Assembly: GCA_030789695.1 (NCBI GenBank)
Contig: CM061142.1
Span: 44,625,375 to 44,689,374 of the forward strand
DNA: 64,000 bases
Direction of reading: 5' to 3'
Source: Scilla litardierei
Lineage: Eukaryota; Streptophyta; Magnoliopsida; Asparagales; Asparagaceae
Position 1 is the stretch's first letter. Each line of letters opens with the position of its first letter. Of this stretch, positions 1 through 10,399 are shown one piece after another. The notes under the pieces were generated by a model. It saw only the letters and a program-made list of their open reading frames with translations, was not told the DNA's origin and made no database searches. The position numbers and the translations under genes were made by a program.

Positions 1-495
1 AGTCGGTCGGTAAAGCTTCTTGAACCGACTAGAATGCCTTCTTCAATTCTAGCTCACTTACTGTTTACAGTTAGTCGGTCAAAGAAGGTTCACCGACCGA
101 ATAGTTGTGAAACTAGTCGGTTAGGAATCCTTCTTAGACCGACTAGTTGATCTTCTACTGTACAGCCTAAGTTACTGTTTATCGTTAGTCGGTCAAAGTA
201 CATTTGTCGACCGACTAGTTGATAAACTAGTCGATCAGCATTTGCTCTTAGACCGACTAACTCAACTTGTATTCAGACTATTCTATTTCTTCTGTTAGTC
301 GGTCAAAGAACACTCACCGACCGACTAGTTGTGAAACTAGTCGGTTGGCAAGTCTTCTTAGACCGACTAGTTCTTTAAGTCTGAACTTCTCTATTTGACT
401 GTTCACCTCTTAGTCGATTCATGTTGAATCACCAACAGACTAGTTGATGAACTAGTCGGTCAGTGATCCTTCTTTGACCGACTAGTCTGCTTCAG
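1..495 (+). promoter_or_regulatory. TAGTCGGTC/GACCGACTA inverted-repeat array in El-1 U3
   Basis: TTAGTCGGTC-like units start at about 71, 185, 295 and 410, giving a 110-115 bp period. Each unit holds an outer pair (TTAGTCGGTC and GACCGACTA) and an inner pair (CCGACCGACTAG and CTAGTCGGTC). Units are separated by a GTTACTGTTT-like linker. The array ends about 55 bases before the TATA box. Sireviruses are known to have palindromic motif clusters in their LTRs; a promoter or enhancer role here is inferred from position. The same unit recurs in El-1 at 6968 and 10400 and in element E. Confidence 0.8.
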
Positions 496-550
496 AATAG
501 AGCCGTTGGAGCATTTAATGCCACGAATTTTGCTCTCTCTTTCCTCTATC

Positions 551-560
551 CTATATATAC
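551..560 (+). promoter_or_regulatory. TATA box of El-1 5' LTR
   Basis: CTATATATAC lies just after the inverted-repeat array and is the best TATA candidate in this LTR. The same sequence is kept in the other LTR at 11001-11010. Transcription would start some 30 bases downstream. Confidence 0.7.
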
Positions 561-1294
561 TTGGAGTGCTGCATTCATAGCATTCAAGGCTGATATTAAT
601 TGATATTTAGAGATCAAAGAGAAAGCATTTAATCATCATTCAAAGCTCTTTTATTTCTTACTTGAATCTCTCTCTCACTCTTATTTCAAAAGAGAGATTC
701 ATTGATTGTAAGCCTTCCAAGCCAAGAGCTTGATTCTAGGGCACCAACAACCTCCTAGGTCTCCATCGCTGATCTATATCTTGGAGTTAGGGTTTGGTGC
801 CTTCATCTTCCCCAAAATCCATTTTGCCCTAATTCGTAAGTATACTCAAGGCATATGATTTTGTCGGTAAGAATTTCGTATTTCATTTACTTTCATATTG
901 TAAGTGTTTTACTCTCGGTTGTGAGAGTTTGTTTGTGATCCCGGGTTGTGGGAGTCACAATTTGATTTGTGTATGATTTGACTTTGTAGAGGTTCTCTAC
1001 AAGTATTTCATAGTGCAAATTTGAGTTAGAAGTTTCTAACTCAAGTATCCGGAGGGGATCCGGGTGGTTGGGACGTAGGATCATCGGGAACAAGCGGGGA
1101 GACTTGGGTGGATCCGAACCCGTTAATATCGTCTGTTTGCGATTGCATTTCTTTGTTGTCATTATTTACATTTCCGCATTTCCGCATTGTTGGTTGAGTT
1201 TGCAAGATAATTAGGAATTATCTTCTTAATTATTTTAAAGTACTATTCACTCCCCCTCTAGTACTTGTGCAGTAGCTACGTAGGGCATTACATT

Positions 1295-1306
1295 TGGTAT
1301 CAGAGC
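1295..1306 (+). other. Primer binding site, initiator-Met tRNA
   Basis: TGGTATCAGAGC lies 2 bases after the LTR end. It is the usual plant sequence complementary to the 3' end of initiator methionine tRNA, where minus-strand DNA synthesis starts. The gag ATG follows only 13 bases later, so the internal leader is very short. Confidence 0.93.
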
Positions 1307-1319
1307 TAAGTACCTAGCT

Positions 1320-3566
1320 ATGTCTGCCAACGACAACAAAACCGTTCGTCCACCTTCAGATTACAGCACCTTCAGGAACCGTGAAGGAGCGTCTTCGGTG
1401 ATGGAAGGACACTCCTCGACGAGGCCTCCCTTCTTCAACGGTACCAACTACGGGTACTGGAAATGCCGGATGGAAACTTTCCTCCGGAGTGCTTCATTGT
1501 GGAGAGCCACGTTGACAGAGTACGTCGAGCCCGAAGAAGAAGATTTCACGAAGTGGACTACCGCGGAGGTCGCCACGGAGGTAAGCAATGCCAAGGCAAT
1601 GAACGCCTTGCAATGCGCTTTGGAGCCCGAGGACTTCAATAAGATATGCACATGTAAGAGTGCATATCAAATATGGAACTCCCTTCTCATCTTGCATGAA
1701 GGAACGAGTAGGGTAAGAGACTCCAAACTCGTAGTTGTTAATAAAGATTACGAGTTATTTCATATGCAACAGGGTGAGAAGATGAAGGAGTATCATGATC
1801 GCTTCGTCGACATCACCAACGAGTTGGAGGCTCATGGGAAGACCTACACCCAAAAGGAGAAAGTCTCAAAGATAATTGACGGACTTCCTTCTTGTTGGGA
1901 GAAACATACCTTTGCCATCGAGGAAGGTAATGACATGAGTAAGTATACGGTTATTCAACTAATGGGTACCTTGATGTCTTATGAGGTACGCAAGGATAGC
2001 AAGTTAAAGTTGCAGGACAAGATGAAGTCCTACTTGAAGCAAGACGAGCCAAAGAAAAAGGCGATTGCGTTCAAGGCCGCTCCATCTACATCCACATCTA
2101 CCGATGATGAAGAATCGGAAGAAGAGTTGGACTTGGAATCCATTGCCCTCATGGCAAAGAAGTTCAACCGGTTCTTCCGGAAAGGTAATTTCAAGAACAA
2201 ATCTAAATTTAGTTCTTCTAACGCCTCCGCTCCTTTGTGTTTCAAATGCAACAAGCCAGTACACATGAAAGCGGATTTTCCTCAAAACAAGCACAATGAG
2301 AAGTGGAAGGCGCCAAAGTTCGACAAGTCAAAGAAGTACAAGAAAGGGTACAAGAAAGGACTTGTCGGGACATTCTCCGACTCCGACGAGGACTCGTCAA
2401 GCGGAGAGTCGGATGATGAGCAAGTGGAGCAAGCACACACGTGCTTCAAGGCAAGAGAGGAACGTGATCAAGGATCTTCCTCCGATGATAGCGAGGATGA
2501 AGGCGATGATGAGGTAACTATGGATGACCGTAGACTAGCTAACGAACAAATATGGTCTAAGTATTCTAAACTAGTAAATAGATATACTAAGATAAAAGAT
2601 GAGTTAGCTAGCATTCAAACCTCACCTAAACCTATCATCACCAACAACGACACCGTTGTTGAAGAGTTAAGAAATGAGATTGTAAATCTCAAATCTCAAC
2701 TTGAACATGTTCATATTGAGGAATCGGATGAACATGAGATGGCGGATTTGATTTCTCGAAACTCAACTTTGAGTATTGAGAATGAGAATCTCAAATCTCG
2801 TGTTTGTGTACTCACATCGCAAGTATCCACTTTGGATGCTTCTATGCATTCTCTCACCGAGAAGTATGAGTGCACATTAGGCCGAATTAATAAATTCAAT
2901 AAGGGTAAGGATCATTTGGATAAAATCCTAAATGACTTACTCCCAGCCAATCACCACATTGGCTTGGGGTATAAGATGGGAAGTTCATCCAAATCGTCTA
3001 CTACCTTTGTTAGGCGAACTTCCGGTGACTCAACGAGTGGTAGCAAACACTCCGTTGGTAGTTCATCTATCAATGGTGCTTCCACCTCGTACACACCCTC
3101 TTTTGGAAAGAAACCCACTTTGGGTGGACCTCCAAAGAAGGGTCATGCTTATATGTACACAAATACCATGCCACGTAGGAACACACGTCCTACTCCACCG
3201 GCTCACACATATGATGATTTTTATGCACTACATCCACGGGCACGTGCACACCATGTGAGACACCCTCATGCATGTGTTCCTCCACATGCATATGTTCACC
3301 CACATCATCATATGAACAAGTATCATCATGCACCATTTCATCATGTGCCATATGCCTATCCACGACATGCATCACGTAGAAATCAACAACGCATGCATGC
3401 TCCTAATAGGATTAGGGCTCCCAAAATCTTCACTATTTGGAGCCCGAAGGACACAAATATGGATGAAAAACAAGTTTACATGAATTCTTATTTCATGAAT
3501 GTAGTGCATAATAATAATTATGTGGGGAAGTCTAAGTCCAATTGGACTTGGCTTCCAAAGGTCTAA
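1320..3566 (+). CDS. gag: El-1 gag polyprotein (copia type)
   Basis: The frame encodes 748 residues of capsid/nucleocapsid protein. The start is the first ATG after the primer site. The first 240 residues look like the copia-type gag domain, with the region FFNGTNYGYWKCRMETFL near residue 40. A zinc knuckle begins at residue 307 (CFKCNKPVHMKADF). Its last position is Phe where Cys is expected, so this CX2CX4HX4C knuckle is broken. Acidic Ser-rich stretches and a likely coiled coil (about residues 400-540) follow, then a His/Pro-rich tail. The length fits the large gag of Sireviruses. The stop at 3564 lies in the same frame as the downstream protease, and a possible 60-base intron covers it. 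Confidence 0.88.
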   Translation: MSANDNKTVRPPSDYSTFRNREGASSVMEGHSSTRPPFFNGTNYGYWKCRMETFLRSASLWRATLTEYVEPEEEDFTKWTTAEVATEVSNAKAMNALQCALEPEDFNKICTCKSAYQIWNSLLILHEGTSRVRDSKLVVVNKDYELFHMQQGEKMKEYHDRFVDITNELEAHGKTYTQKEKVSKIIDGLPSCWEKHTFAIEEGNDMSKYTVIQLMGTLMSYEVRKDSKLKLQDKMKSYLKQDEPKKKAIAFKAAPSTSTSTDDEESEEELDLESIALMAKKFNRFFRKGNFKNKSKFSSSNASAPLCFKCNKPVHMKADFPQNKHNEKWKAPKFDKSKKYKKGYKKGLVGTFSDSDEDSSSGESDDEQVEQAHTCFKAREERDQGSSSDDSEDEGDDEVTMDDRRLANEQIWSKYSKLVNRYTKIKDELASIQTSPKPIITNNDTVVEELRNEIVNLKSQLEHVHIEESDEHEMADLISRNSTLSIENENLKSRVCVLTSQVSTLDASMHSLTEKYECTLGRINKFNKGKDHLDKILNDLLPANHHIGLGYKMGSSSKSSTTFVRRTSGDSTSGSKHSVGSSSINGASTSYTPSFGKKPTLGGPPKKGHAYMYTNTMPRRNTRPTPPAHTYDDFYALHPRARAHHVRHPHACVPPHAYVHPHHHMNKYHHAPFHHVPYAYPRHASRRNQQRMHAPNRIRAPKIFTIWSPKDTNMDEKQVYMNSYFMNVVHNNNYVGKSKSNWTWLPKV

Positions 3567-3620
3567 TCTTTTAGGACCCAATGACCTTGAGTACCATGAT
3601 ACGATATTTTCTATCTTTAG
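3561..3620 (+). other. Possible 60-bp intron between gag and protease
   Basis: The segment starts GTCTAA after AAG and ends with a pyrimidine-rich TTTTCTATCTTTAG. It contains the gag stop and four further in-frame stops (TGA, TGA, TGA, TAG or equivalents). It is 60 bases, a multiple of three, and the frame before and after it is the same. The donor is weak and 60 bases is short for a plant intron. The alternative is that gag simply ends at a stop and this is decayed or linker sequence. Confidence 0.3.
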
Positions 3621-3860
3621 GTACTCAAGAAAAAGAAACGGAGCAACAAATCCAAATTTGGCTCCAAGAATAATTGGATACTCGATAGCGGGTGTTCAAA
3701 ACACATGACGAGTTACGCTCAATTGCTCTCCGGAGTGGTGCCCATTGCAAATGGAAACCGGGTAGTCTTTGGAGGCAACGGGAGCGGAACCATCATAGGT
3801 GTTAGTAAAGTGGGTAATCCTTCTAAACCACTTATAAGTGATGTTTACCTTGTTAAATGA
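3621..3860 (+). pseudogene. pro: El-1 protease (aspartic)
   Basis: After a lysine-rich stretch the frame reads WILDSGCSKHMT near 3675, the DSG active-site motif of copia proteases preceded by the usual Trp. It continues in the same frame as gag, through the typical glycine-rich segment, to a TGA at 3858-3860. The integrase resumes in the same frame directly after it. This looks like a single-base nonsense change in a once continuous polyprotein. The protease would cut Gag-Pol in the particle. Confidence 0.75.
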
Positions 3861-4877
3861 TTAAACCACAATCTTATTTCAATAAGACAACTTTGTGACA
3901 ACGGTTACAAAGTTAGCTTTGCGAAAGAAATGTGCCATATTTTAAGAAAAGATAATAATGATTTATTGTTTTCCGGCACACGCCATAAGGATATATATAT
4001 CCTAGATCTTCCAAGATCACATGAACAATGTCTCATTGCCAACACAAGTGAACAACACTTATGGCATCGACGTTTTGGTCATGTGAACTTTGGAACACTA
4101 TTTAAACTTTCCAAGTTAAATTCTATTAGAGGCTTCCCTAAGCTTGTCTTTCAAAAGAAAAGCTTTTGTGACTCGTGTCAACGAGGCAAGCTTCCAAAAT
4201 CGTCTTTTAAACCTAAGAAAAGCATTTCATCTAAGCGGCCTCTAGAGCTTTTACATCTAGATCTTTTTGGGCCAACTAGAGTTGCTTCATTAGGAAATGC
4301 ACGATATGGACTTGTCATAGTTGATGACTTTTCTAGATTTACTTGGGTATTTTCCTTAAGTAATAAAAATGATGCTTTTGAAAACTTCACAATATTTGTT
4401 AAGAAAGTACAAAATCTCATTGGAACCACCATTGTCACTATTCGTAGTGATCATGGAGGGGAATTTGAGAATGAGTCTTTCTCAAACTTTCGTGATGAAG
4501 TTGGTATTACTCACACCTTTTCATTCCCTCGCGCACCTCCTCAAAATGGTGTTGTTGAGAGAAAGAATAGGACGCTAGTGGAATGTGCTCGCACTATGCT
4601 TGATGATAGCCAACTTGGCCATCAATTTTGGGCGGAAGCGGTACATACCACTTGCTATGTGTTTAATAGGATACTTTTGAGGCCCGACACTAAACAAACT
4701 TGTTATGAATTGTTGTTTGGTAGATTGCCTCAAGTTAAACATTTTCGAGTTTTCGGCTCAAAATGTTTTATTAAAAACACGTATGTTAGTTTGGACAAAT
4801 TTGATCCAAGATCCGATGAGGGGATATTCGTTGGATATTCCTCCTGTAGCAAAGCCTACCGGATATACAACAAATGA
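3861..4877 (+). pseudogene. int: El-1 integrase
   Basis: The frame opens after the TGA at 3858 and encodes the pre-integrase zinc domain (HLWHRRFGH then CDSCQRGK) and the catalytic core. Core Asp residues are in LHLDLFGP and RSDHGGEF, and Glu is in NGVVERKNR, so the DDE triad is complete. It would insert the cDNA into the host chromosome. A TGA at 4875-4877 stops it. The same frame then stays open to about 5150, encoding an acidic linker of the type found between integrase and RT in copia elements. Confidence 0.85.
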
Positions 4878-6138
4878 ACCTCAACGATCGAGGAATCACT
4901 TCATGTTTCATTTAATGAAGGTTTTGTCCCGACTAGTATTACTAATGATGATGACTCCATAGATGTCTTATGTGATTCAATTGGTAATTCTAATTCTATT
5001 GATTCTATTGATACTAACCCTACTAATGAATCTTTTGAGAATGTTCCTAGTGATCAGGGAATTCCCAAACGGCTTCATACCGTTCGTGACCATCCTCATG
5101 AGCAAGTCATTGGCAATATCCTTGATATTGTCAAGACGAGATCTCAAGTCAATACTTCGCGCATTGTGCCTTTGTCTCCTCGATTGAGCCAAAGAATATT
5201 AACGAAGCGTGCGAAGATAGTGCTTGGATCTTAGCCATGGAGGAGGAACTCATTCAATTCGAGAGGAATGAAGTTTGGGAGCTTGTTCCATTGCCATCGA
5301 AGAACCACACCGTTATAGGAACGAAGTGGATTTTCAAGAACAAGACCGACGAAAACCAAATCGTCGTCCGTAACAAAGCTCGGTTAGTAGCTCAAGGCTA
5401 TCGGCAAGAGGAAGGTATTGATTTCGATGAATCCTTTGCTCCGGTAGCTAGATTAGAATCTATTAGATTATTGTTATCTTTTGCATGCCATAATGATTTT
5501 AAACTCTTTCAAATGGATGTTAAAAGTGCGTTTTAAACGGAGATGTTGTTGAGGAAGTTTATGTTTCTCAACCTCCGGGTTTTATAAATGAAAAATTTCC
5601 AAATCATGTTTTCAAACTTAAGAAAGCACTTTACGGTTTGAGACAAGCTCCTCGAGCTTGGTATGACCGTTTAAAGAATTTTCTTTTGGATTTAGGTTTT
5701 AAAATGGGAGAAGTTGATTCTACATTATTTGTCAAGTATTCGAATAATGATATAATTTTAGTTCAAATTTATGTTGATGATATCATTTTCGGTGCTACTA
5801 ACTTCACTCTTGGTGAAGAGTTTTCTAATGTGATGAAGGATCAATTTGAGATGAGACACATGTGTGAGCTCAAATATTTCTTAGGTCTCCAAATTCTCCA
5901 AATGAACGATGCAATCTTCATCCACCAAACCAAGTACACAGTGGAGTTGCTAAAGCGATTTGGAATGGAGAATGCCTCCATGAAGAAGACTCCAATGAGT
6001 ACTACTACACATCTTGATAAAGATACGGGTGGCAAAGATGTAGACATTTGTCTATATCGAGGTATGATAGGTAGTTTACTATATCTTACCGCAAGTAGGC
6101 TCGATATTATGTTTGCCGTATGTGTATGTGCTCGTTAG
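4878..6138 (+). pseudogene. rt: El-1 reverse transcriptase, frameshifted
   Basis: The linker continues the integrase frame to near 5160, where the reading frame shifts. The RT then runs 5165-5535 ([12 protein letters not shown] start, [33 protein letters not shown]). One base is missing in a T run near 5534, and the frame shifts again. The second half (5536-6138) holds the palm motif YVDDIIFG near 5772, so the catalytic Asp pair is intact. A TAG at 6136 ends it at the RNase H boundary. Two frameshifts and one stop make this copy unable to encode RT by itself. Confidence 0.85.
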
Positions 6139-6719
6139 CAGTCTCAACCCAAGGAATCTCACTTAGTAGCGGTAAAACGTATTTTCCGTTATTTAAGTTA
6201 CACACTTGACTTTGGATTACTTTATCCAAAGTCTAGCACATATGAGTTAATCTTATATAGTGACACAGATTATGCGGGATGCAAATCCGACAGGAAAAGT
6301 ACTAGTGGCACTAGTCATTTTATAGGAAATTCTCTTGTCTCTTGGTTTTCCAAGAAGGAGAATTCCGTATCACTTTTAACCACCGAGGCGGAATATATTA
6401 CCGCAGGTGCTGCGTGTGCTCAGGTTCTTTGGATGAGACACACTCTTAAAGACTTTGGTATAAACTGTGATACTTGCCCTATCATGGTGGACAACCAAAG
6501 TGCATTATGTCTCTCTAAGAATCCGGTATACCATTCTCGTTCTAAACACATAGATGTCCGTCACCATTTCTTAGATGATCATGTTGCTAAAAGGACATCA
6601 TATTAGTGTACGTTGAAACCCAGAAGCAAATCGCCGATATTTTCACGAAACCACTCAAGGAAGACTCCTTTGTGCGGTTGCGTCGAGAATTGGGGATTAT
6701 AGGTGAATCCGAGATTTAG
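6139..6719 (+). pseudogene. rnh: El-1 RNase H
   Basis: It is in the same frame as the second half of RT after the TAG. The catalytic acidic residues are visible in YSDTDYAG, TTEAEYI and VDNQSALCL, and the conserved SKHIDVRHHF region follows. A one-base change of frame lies near 6592, after which the C-terminal ADIFTKPL segment typical of copia pol reads to a TAG at 6717. RNase H removes RNA from the RNA-DNA hybrid during copying. Confidence 0.85.
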
Positions 6720-6967
6720 GATTCATATTTTGTTCAATAATCTTGCATGCTATTAAATTTCGTTATATTTGCACATGCTAGATTAATTGAAATTTTCTGG
6801 ATTTTTGGTTGAATTTTCGGAATTTATGCTCGAAATATTCATGAATGTCGTATTTAAGATTTTCGATGTTTAATGGGGTAGTATAATGATATATGAGAGT
6901 ATTACGATGTTTCGTCCAAGTGCAATTAGGAGAGAACTCAAAATTTCAAATTCTAAAATTTTTGAAC

Positions 6968-7252
6968 TCTTTTAGTCGGTTCATGTTCATTGACCGACCG
7001 ACTAGATTGCGTTCTAGTCGGTCAGTGAATGAACTTAGAACGACTAACTCAAGCCCTAAATTTGGCTTCAGTTACTGTTTGCACTTAGTCGGTTCAAGCT
7101 CATTGGCCGATCGACTAGATCATCATCTAGTCGGTCAGCGCTTGAACTGTGACCGACTAATTGCACAGGGACTGCTTTGGTCTTTTCGCATTCCTAATCG
7201 ACTTAAATTTCCCCGCACCGACTTGTTTTCATTTTAGTCGGTGCGAACAAAT
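6968..7252 (+). promoter_or_regulatory. Internal TAGTCGGTC array before the third ORF of El-1
   Basis: Two and a half units of the LTR inverted-repeat array recur inside the element. They start with TTAGTCGGT at 6973 and 7086 and end with a CCGACT...AGTCGG pair at 7218-7242. The linker GTTACTGTTT at 7071 is also kept. Positions 7071-7093 match element E exactly. I see no strong TATA box; ACTTAAATTT at 7201 is the best candidate. The array sits between pol and the third ORF, so an internal promoter is possible. Confidence 0.65.
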
Positions 7253-7496
7253 TCTCTCAGCCCTTACCCCCGTCGATTCCACTCCCTCCTCCGTCGAGTT
7301 CATCATTTTCCAGCCATCTCTGGCCATCTCCACAGTCGCCGTGCGTCGATCTTCTCTCCTCCTCCTAGGTATCTATCCCTCTCAGCTTTTAGACCTAGGT
7401 TTTTTTCGATTTCTGTCGGTTTAGGGTTTGCTCCTAGGGTTTGTCTAGGGTTTTGATTTCGATATCTCGGTTGACTGTGCATGTCTCGTCACGATT
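7253..7496 (+). other. CT-rich leader before the third ORF
   Basis: This stretch is rich in C and T, with CTCCTCCGTCGAG and CTCTCCTCCTCCTAG tracts, then TTAGGGTTT-like words. This composition is typical of plant 5' untranslated regions. It lies between the internal array and the ATG at 7497. It fits a separate transcript for the third ORF, but no start site can be proved from sequence. Confidence 0.45.
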
Positions 7497-9047
7497 ATGG
7501 CGAAGACACGCATACCCATCCGACTCTCGAGTCCGTCGCCCATGACCATAGAGTCGCCCCCTACGGACCCCCCGCAACCCAAACGCCGATCTAAATCAAC
7601 CCATCCTTCGTCGTCTTCGCCTCCTCTTAAGAAGAAGAGGACGTCGACCGCCAAGCCTAGATCTCAGCCCAAGCCTAGGAAACTGCCCGTGTCTCCAGCT
7701 TCATTCTGTGCACCCACTCCTCCTGATGATTCCGACATGGAATATATCCCTGAGACCAAGCCTACCCATAGGGATCCTACTCCTCCCCCTTGTTCTAGCA
7801 CTCGTCAGCCTAAGGGGAAGGCTCTGATGCCAGTTGGCGGTGTCGATATTTCACTATGTCGCGATGACCCGATGTGTCTCGCGGCATACAACCGTATCGA
7901 GCACTGTCCTCTGTTATTGGAGCACTTCGTTCAGTTCTCAGACTTCCCCCATCTAGCCGATCTTCTTTCGTCTAGTGGTCTTATCGATTATCTTCGATAT
8001 GACCCTAAGGCGAATCCACACCCATCCCCTGCCTTGTCAAGCTTTTCTATGCGAACCGTGTTCGCGGTCAGTACGACGAGACCCATTCCATTGAGACGAC
8101 TGTCTTGGGGACACCGATAGTCCTCACGGCAGAAATCTTAGGGGATTTGATAGGTGTCTCCTCGTCTGGCCTTATTCCTTTCGATATATCTCTCGACGAC
8201 ATTTCTGACCTTGACCAGGCCATGCTCTCTGAGATTTTCCACGTGATCCCTCCCGCCATGATTGGCGTCCCATCCAAATCTTTCAAGCCCAACGCTTGGG
8301 TCTTGAATCTTATCTTGAAGTCGTGCCTCCTTCCGAAGTACGACTCATCTTCCTTACCTTCCCAGCCATTCCTCAAACTCATTTACACTATTTTCATGGG
8401 GAGCGAGATCAATTGGGCACGGATTATTCTTGACAAGATGGACTCCTTCGAATGTATTCGAAAGTCCACCAAGTTAGCCCACATTCCTTACCCGTGCATA
8501 TTGACTCTCGTATTCCGTCACTTTCGTGTCCCTCTTCCTCCCGATGATGAGCGTCCCCTTGGTCCCCCTCTGAATGCGACGGCCGTCAAGAAGTCTCTTG
8601 CGGCGCTTCGTCATGTTCAGAGGACGATCCCTTCAGCTTCTGCCTTTGCTTCAGCTGCTCCCTCTCCTACTCTCACTGAGCTTGCACGTTCGTTGAAACG
8701 TGTGGAGTCTCATTGTGCTCGCTCTGAGGAGATTCTCGCTCGCATCGCATCTCACTTTGGCATTGAGATCCCTCCGTCAGTTTCTAACGAGGAGGAGATG
8801 GATGAGGATGAGCTCTAGGAGCTTGTTCGTTCTGCTGCTGCTCGTGCCCCTGAGGGTACGTCTGTTGCTGCTGCTGCTTCTGCCGGTGCCCTCGAGAGCA
8901 CACCTGCTGCCACCGTTCCTTCGTGGATACTTCGTCTGGTGCTCTCGAGGCCACTCCCGTTGCGACCGTGGACACTCCTGCTGACCCAGTGACCACCACT
9001 CCTTCTGTAGAGCCTCCTGCTGCTGCAGATCCTCCCGCTGCCTCCTG
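7497..9047 (+). pseudogene. El-1 third ORF (env-like position; plant transposon-protein type)
   Basis: The first part reads from ATG 7497 in one frame; from about 8030 the conserved part continues in another frame, to TAG 8816. A one-base frameshift therefore breaks a protein of about 440 residues. The N-terminus is Pro/Ser/Lys-rich. The middle has features of the plant transposon-protein family often found after gag or pol (VKLFYAN, VLGTPIVL, NWARIILDKM, ILTLVFRHF). A heptad-like stretch near the end precedes the stop. After the TAG an Ala/Pro/Thr-rich tail continues, with one more shift, to a TGA at 9045. Sireviruses are known to have an envelope-like ORF at this place, but I see no clear membrane segment, so I do not call this envelope. 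Confidence 0.65.
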
Positions 9048-9303
9048 AGCTTCATTGGAGGACTCTCCCTATGCACATTGGATGATATATGTAGTTGTGA
9101 GAGTGTTGGGTATGATAGATGGTGGTTGTGGATTTTTGATACTTTTGGATGTATTTTGATGTATCTCTTATGGAGTTTTGAGATTTTTGTGTGTTTTGTG
9201 ATACTCTGATATCTACTGTGATATAGTGATGTATGATGTGACTTGATCTGAGGATCGCTGTTATGTATGTTGGCGATGTATACTTTTGATGTACCCATGG
9301 TTC

Positions 9304-9342
<39 letters not shown>

Positions 9343-9710
9343 TCGATGTTGACTCTTACTTTCATGTGCACATTATATTATTGCCTCTGATGATTGATTT
9401 CGTCGCTCGACGATAATAACTTGGTTAAATAGAAATTATTTCTATGGAAACATAGAATTGTTTTCCATGCACTTAATTCATCGAGAATGTTGATATTGGA
9501 GAGTATATTCCATAACTCAATCCGTAAAATTGATTTGAGTTTTGATGATTTTATTTTTTCGACTTCCGACTAAGGTCTCATTGACACGCTTTGATTTACT
9601 TCGTATTTTTCTTTGGTGTCATTTGGACCATGGTCGTATTCTACGACTCCCGTGCTTTTATTTGAAGCCATTGTTGTTGTCGTTGTTTTCCTCCCACTCT
9701 TTTTGCTAAT
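9048..9710 (+). other. Non-coding 3' region of El-1
   Basis: I see no gene here. The region is AT-rich and contains a TA/CA microsatellite at 9304-9342. It separates the third ORF from the polypurine-tract cluster. Confidence 0.7.
9304..9342. repeat. TA then CA dinucleotide microsatellite
   Basis: A run of about seven TA units passes directly into about twelve CA units. It is a simple repeat likely to vary in length between copies. Confidence 0.95.
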
Positions 9711-10009
9711 GCCAAAGGGGGAGAGAATTAATAATGACATGTGCTAAATGATAATTTAAAGCATTTTACCGGGAATCTAATTTGATATGTTAGATTCAGG
9801 GGGAGTTAAGATATAAAAATGGATTTCAAATCCGATATTTCAATAATTGAATTCTCAAATTTTACTTTACTCGTCTGCTTGATGCGTATGATTAATATTT
9901 ATTTTGGAATTAACGTGTCATTAATGCAGGGGGAGTAAGCAAATTTCATTTGAATCATTATTTTTGATTATTATTTATGTTGGTTTTTCATCACTAAGAA
10001 GGGGGAGAA
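9711..10009 (+). other. Multiple polypurine tracts before the El-1 3' LTR
   Basis: Four G-rich purine tracts are present: AAAGGGGGAGAG near 9715, CAGGGGGAG near 9798 and near 9927, and AAGAAGGGGGAGAA at 9996-10009. The last touches the LTR and is the working plus-strand primer candidate. The first lies in the context TGCCAAAGGGGGAGA, which I recognise as a Sirevirus hallmark. Repeated upstream tracts are a described feature of that lineage. Confidence 0.8.
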
Positions 10010-10399
10010 TGTTGAGTATTGATTCCCCGAATTTGGTTTTGATGATGAACAAACATAAATATCGTGAACTAACTCTTTGTGAGCGCAGTTATGGAGATCG
10101 TCGCCAAATTTATATGAACATCTAAAGCGATGTCTCAAGACTTCTCAAAGCGCGTGATCGTGTGCCTAAAGCTTCGTTGAAGCTCAAGGACCATTATTGA
10201 AGTCATGAAGATTCGATTGAAGCTTTTGAAGACGGTTCGTCAAGTTTATTTAATGTCTTCTAGCTTCTTTTCGTAGAATGTTAAGCCTTGAGTAGGTCTT
10301 ACGTTTTAATTTTCATAACGCTCATATCTTAGAGCTAGGATCTTAGTAGAAGTCCATACAAACTTTCCCGAAGCTTCGCGCTTCGATTCGCGACTTCTT

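Larger units (their letters stand above)
1..1292 (+). repeat. El-1 5' LTR (partial)
   Basis: This is the partner of the LTR at 10010-11743, lacking about the first 440 bases. It ends with CA just before the primer site. It holds an inverted-repeat array (1-495), a TATA box (551-560) and a long leader. Five consecutive hairpins lie at 912-1063. They are CTCTC/GAGAG with loop GGTTGT, a ten-base stem at 933-960 with one bulge and loop GGGTTGT, TTGTAGAG/CTCTACAA, a perfect 10-bp stem at 1021-1044, and CCGGA/TCCGG. No gene is seen in it; the short frames in the leader are not credible. Confidence 0.92.

Noticed and set aside
1..500. CRISPR-like regular repeats
   Set aside because: The repeats are inverted, variable and within a plant LTR next to a TATA box; there are no uniform spacers or cas genes.
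7497..9047. Calling the El-1 third ORF an envelope gene
   Set aside because: Position fits the Sirevirus envelope-like ORF, but I see no signal peptide or membrane segment, and the sequence fits the plant transposon-protein family better.
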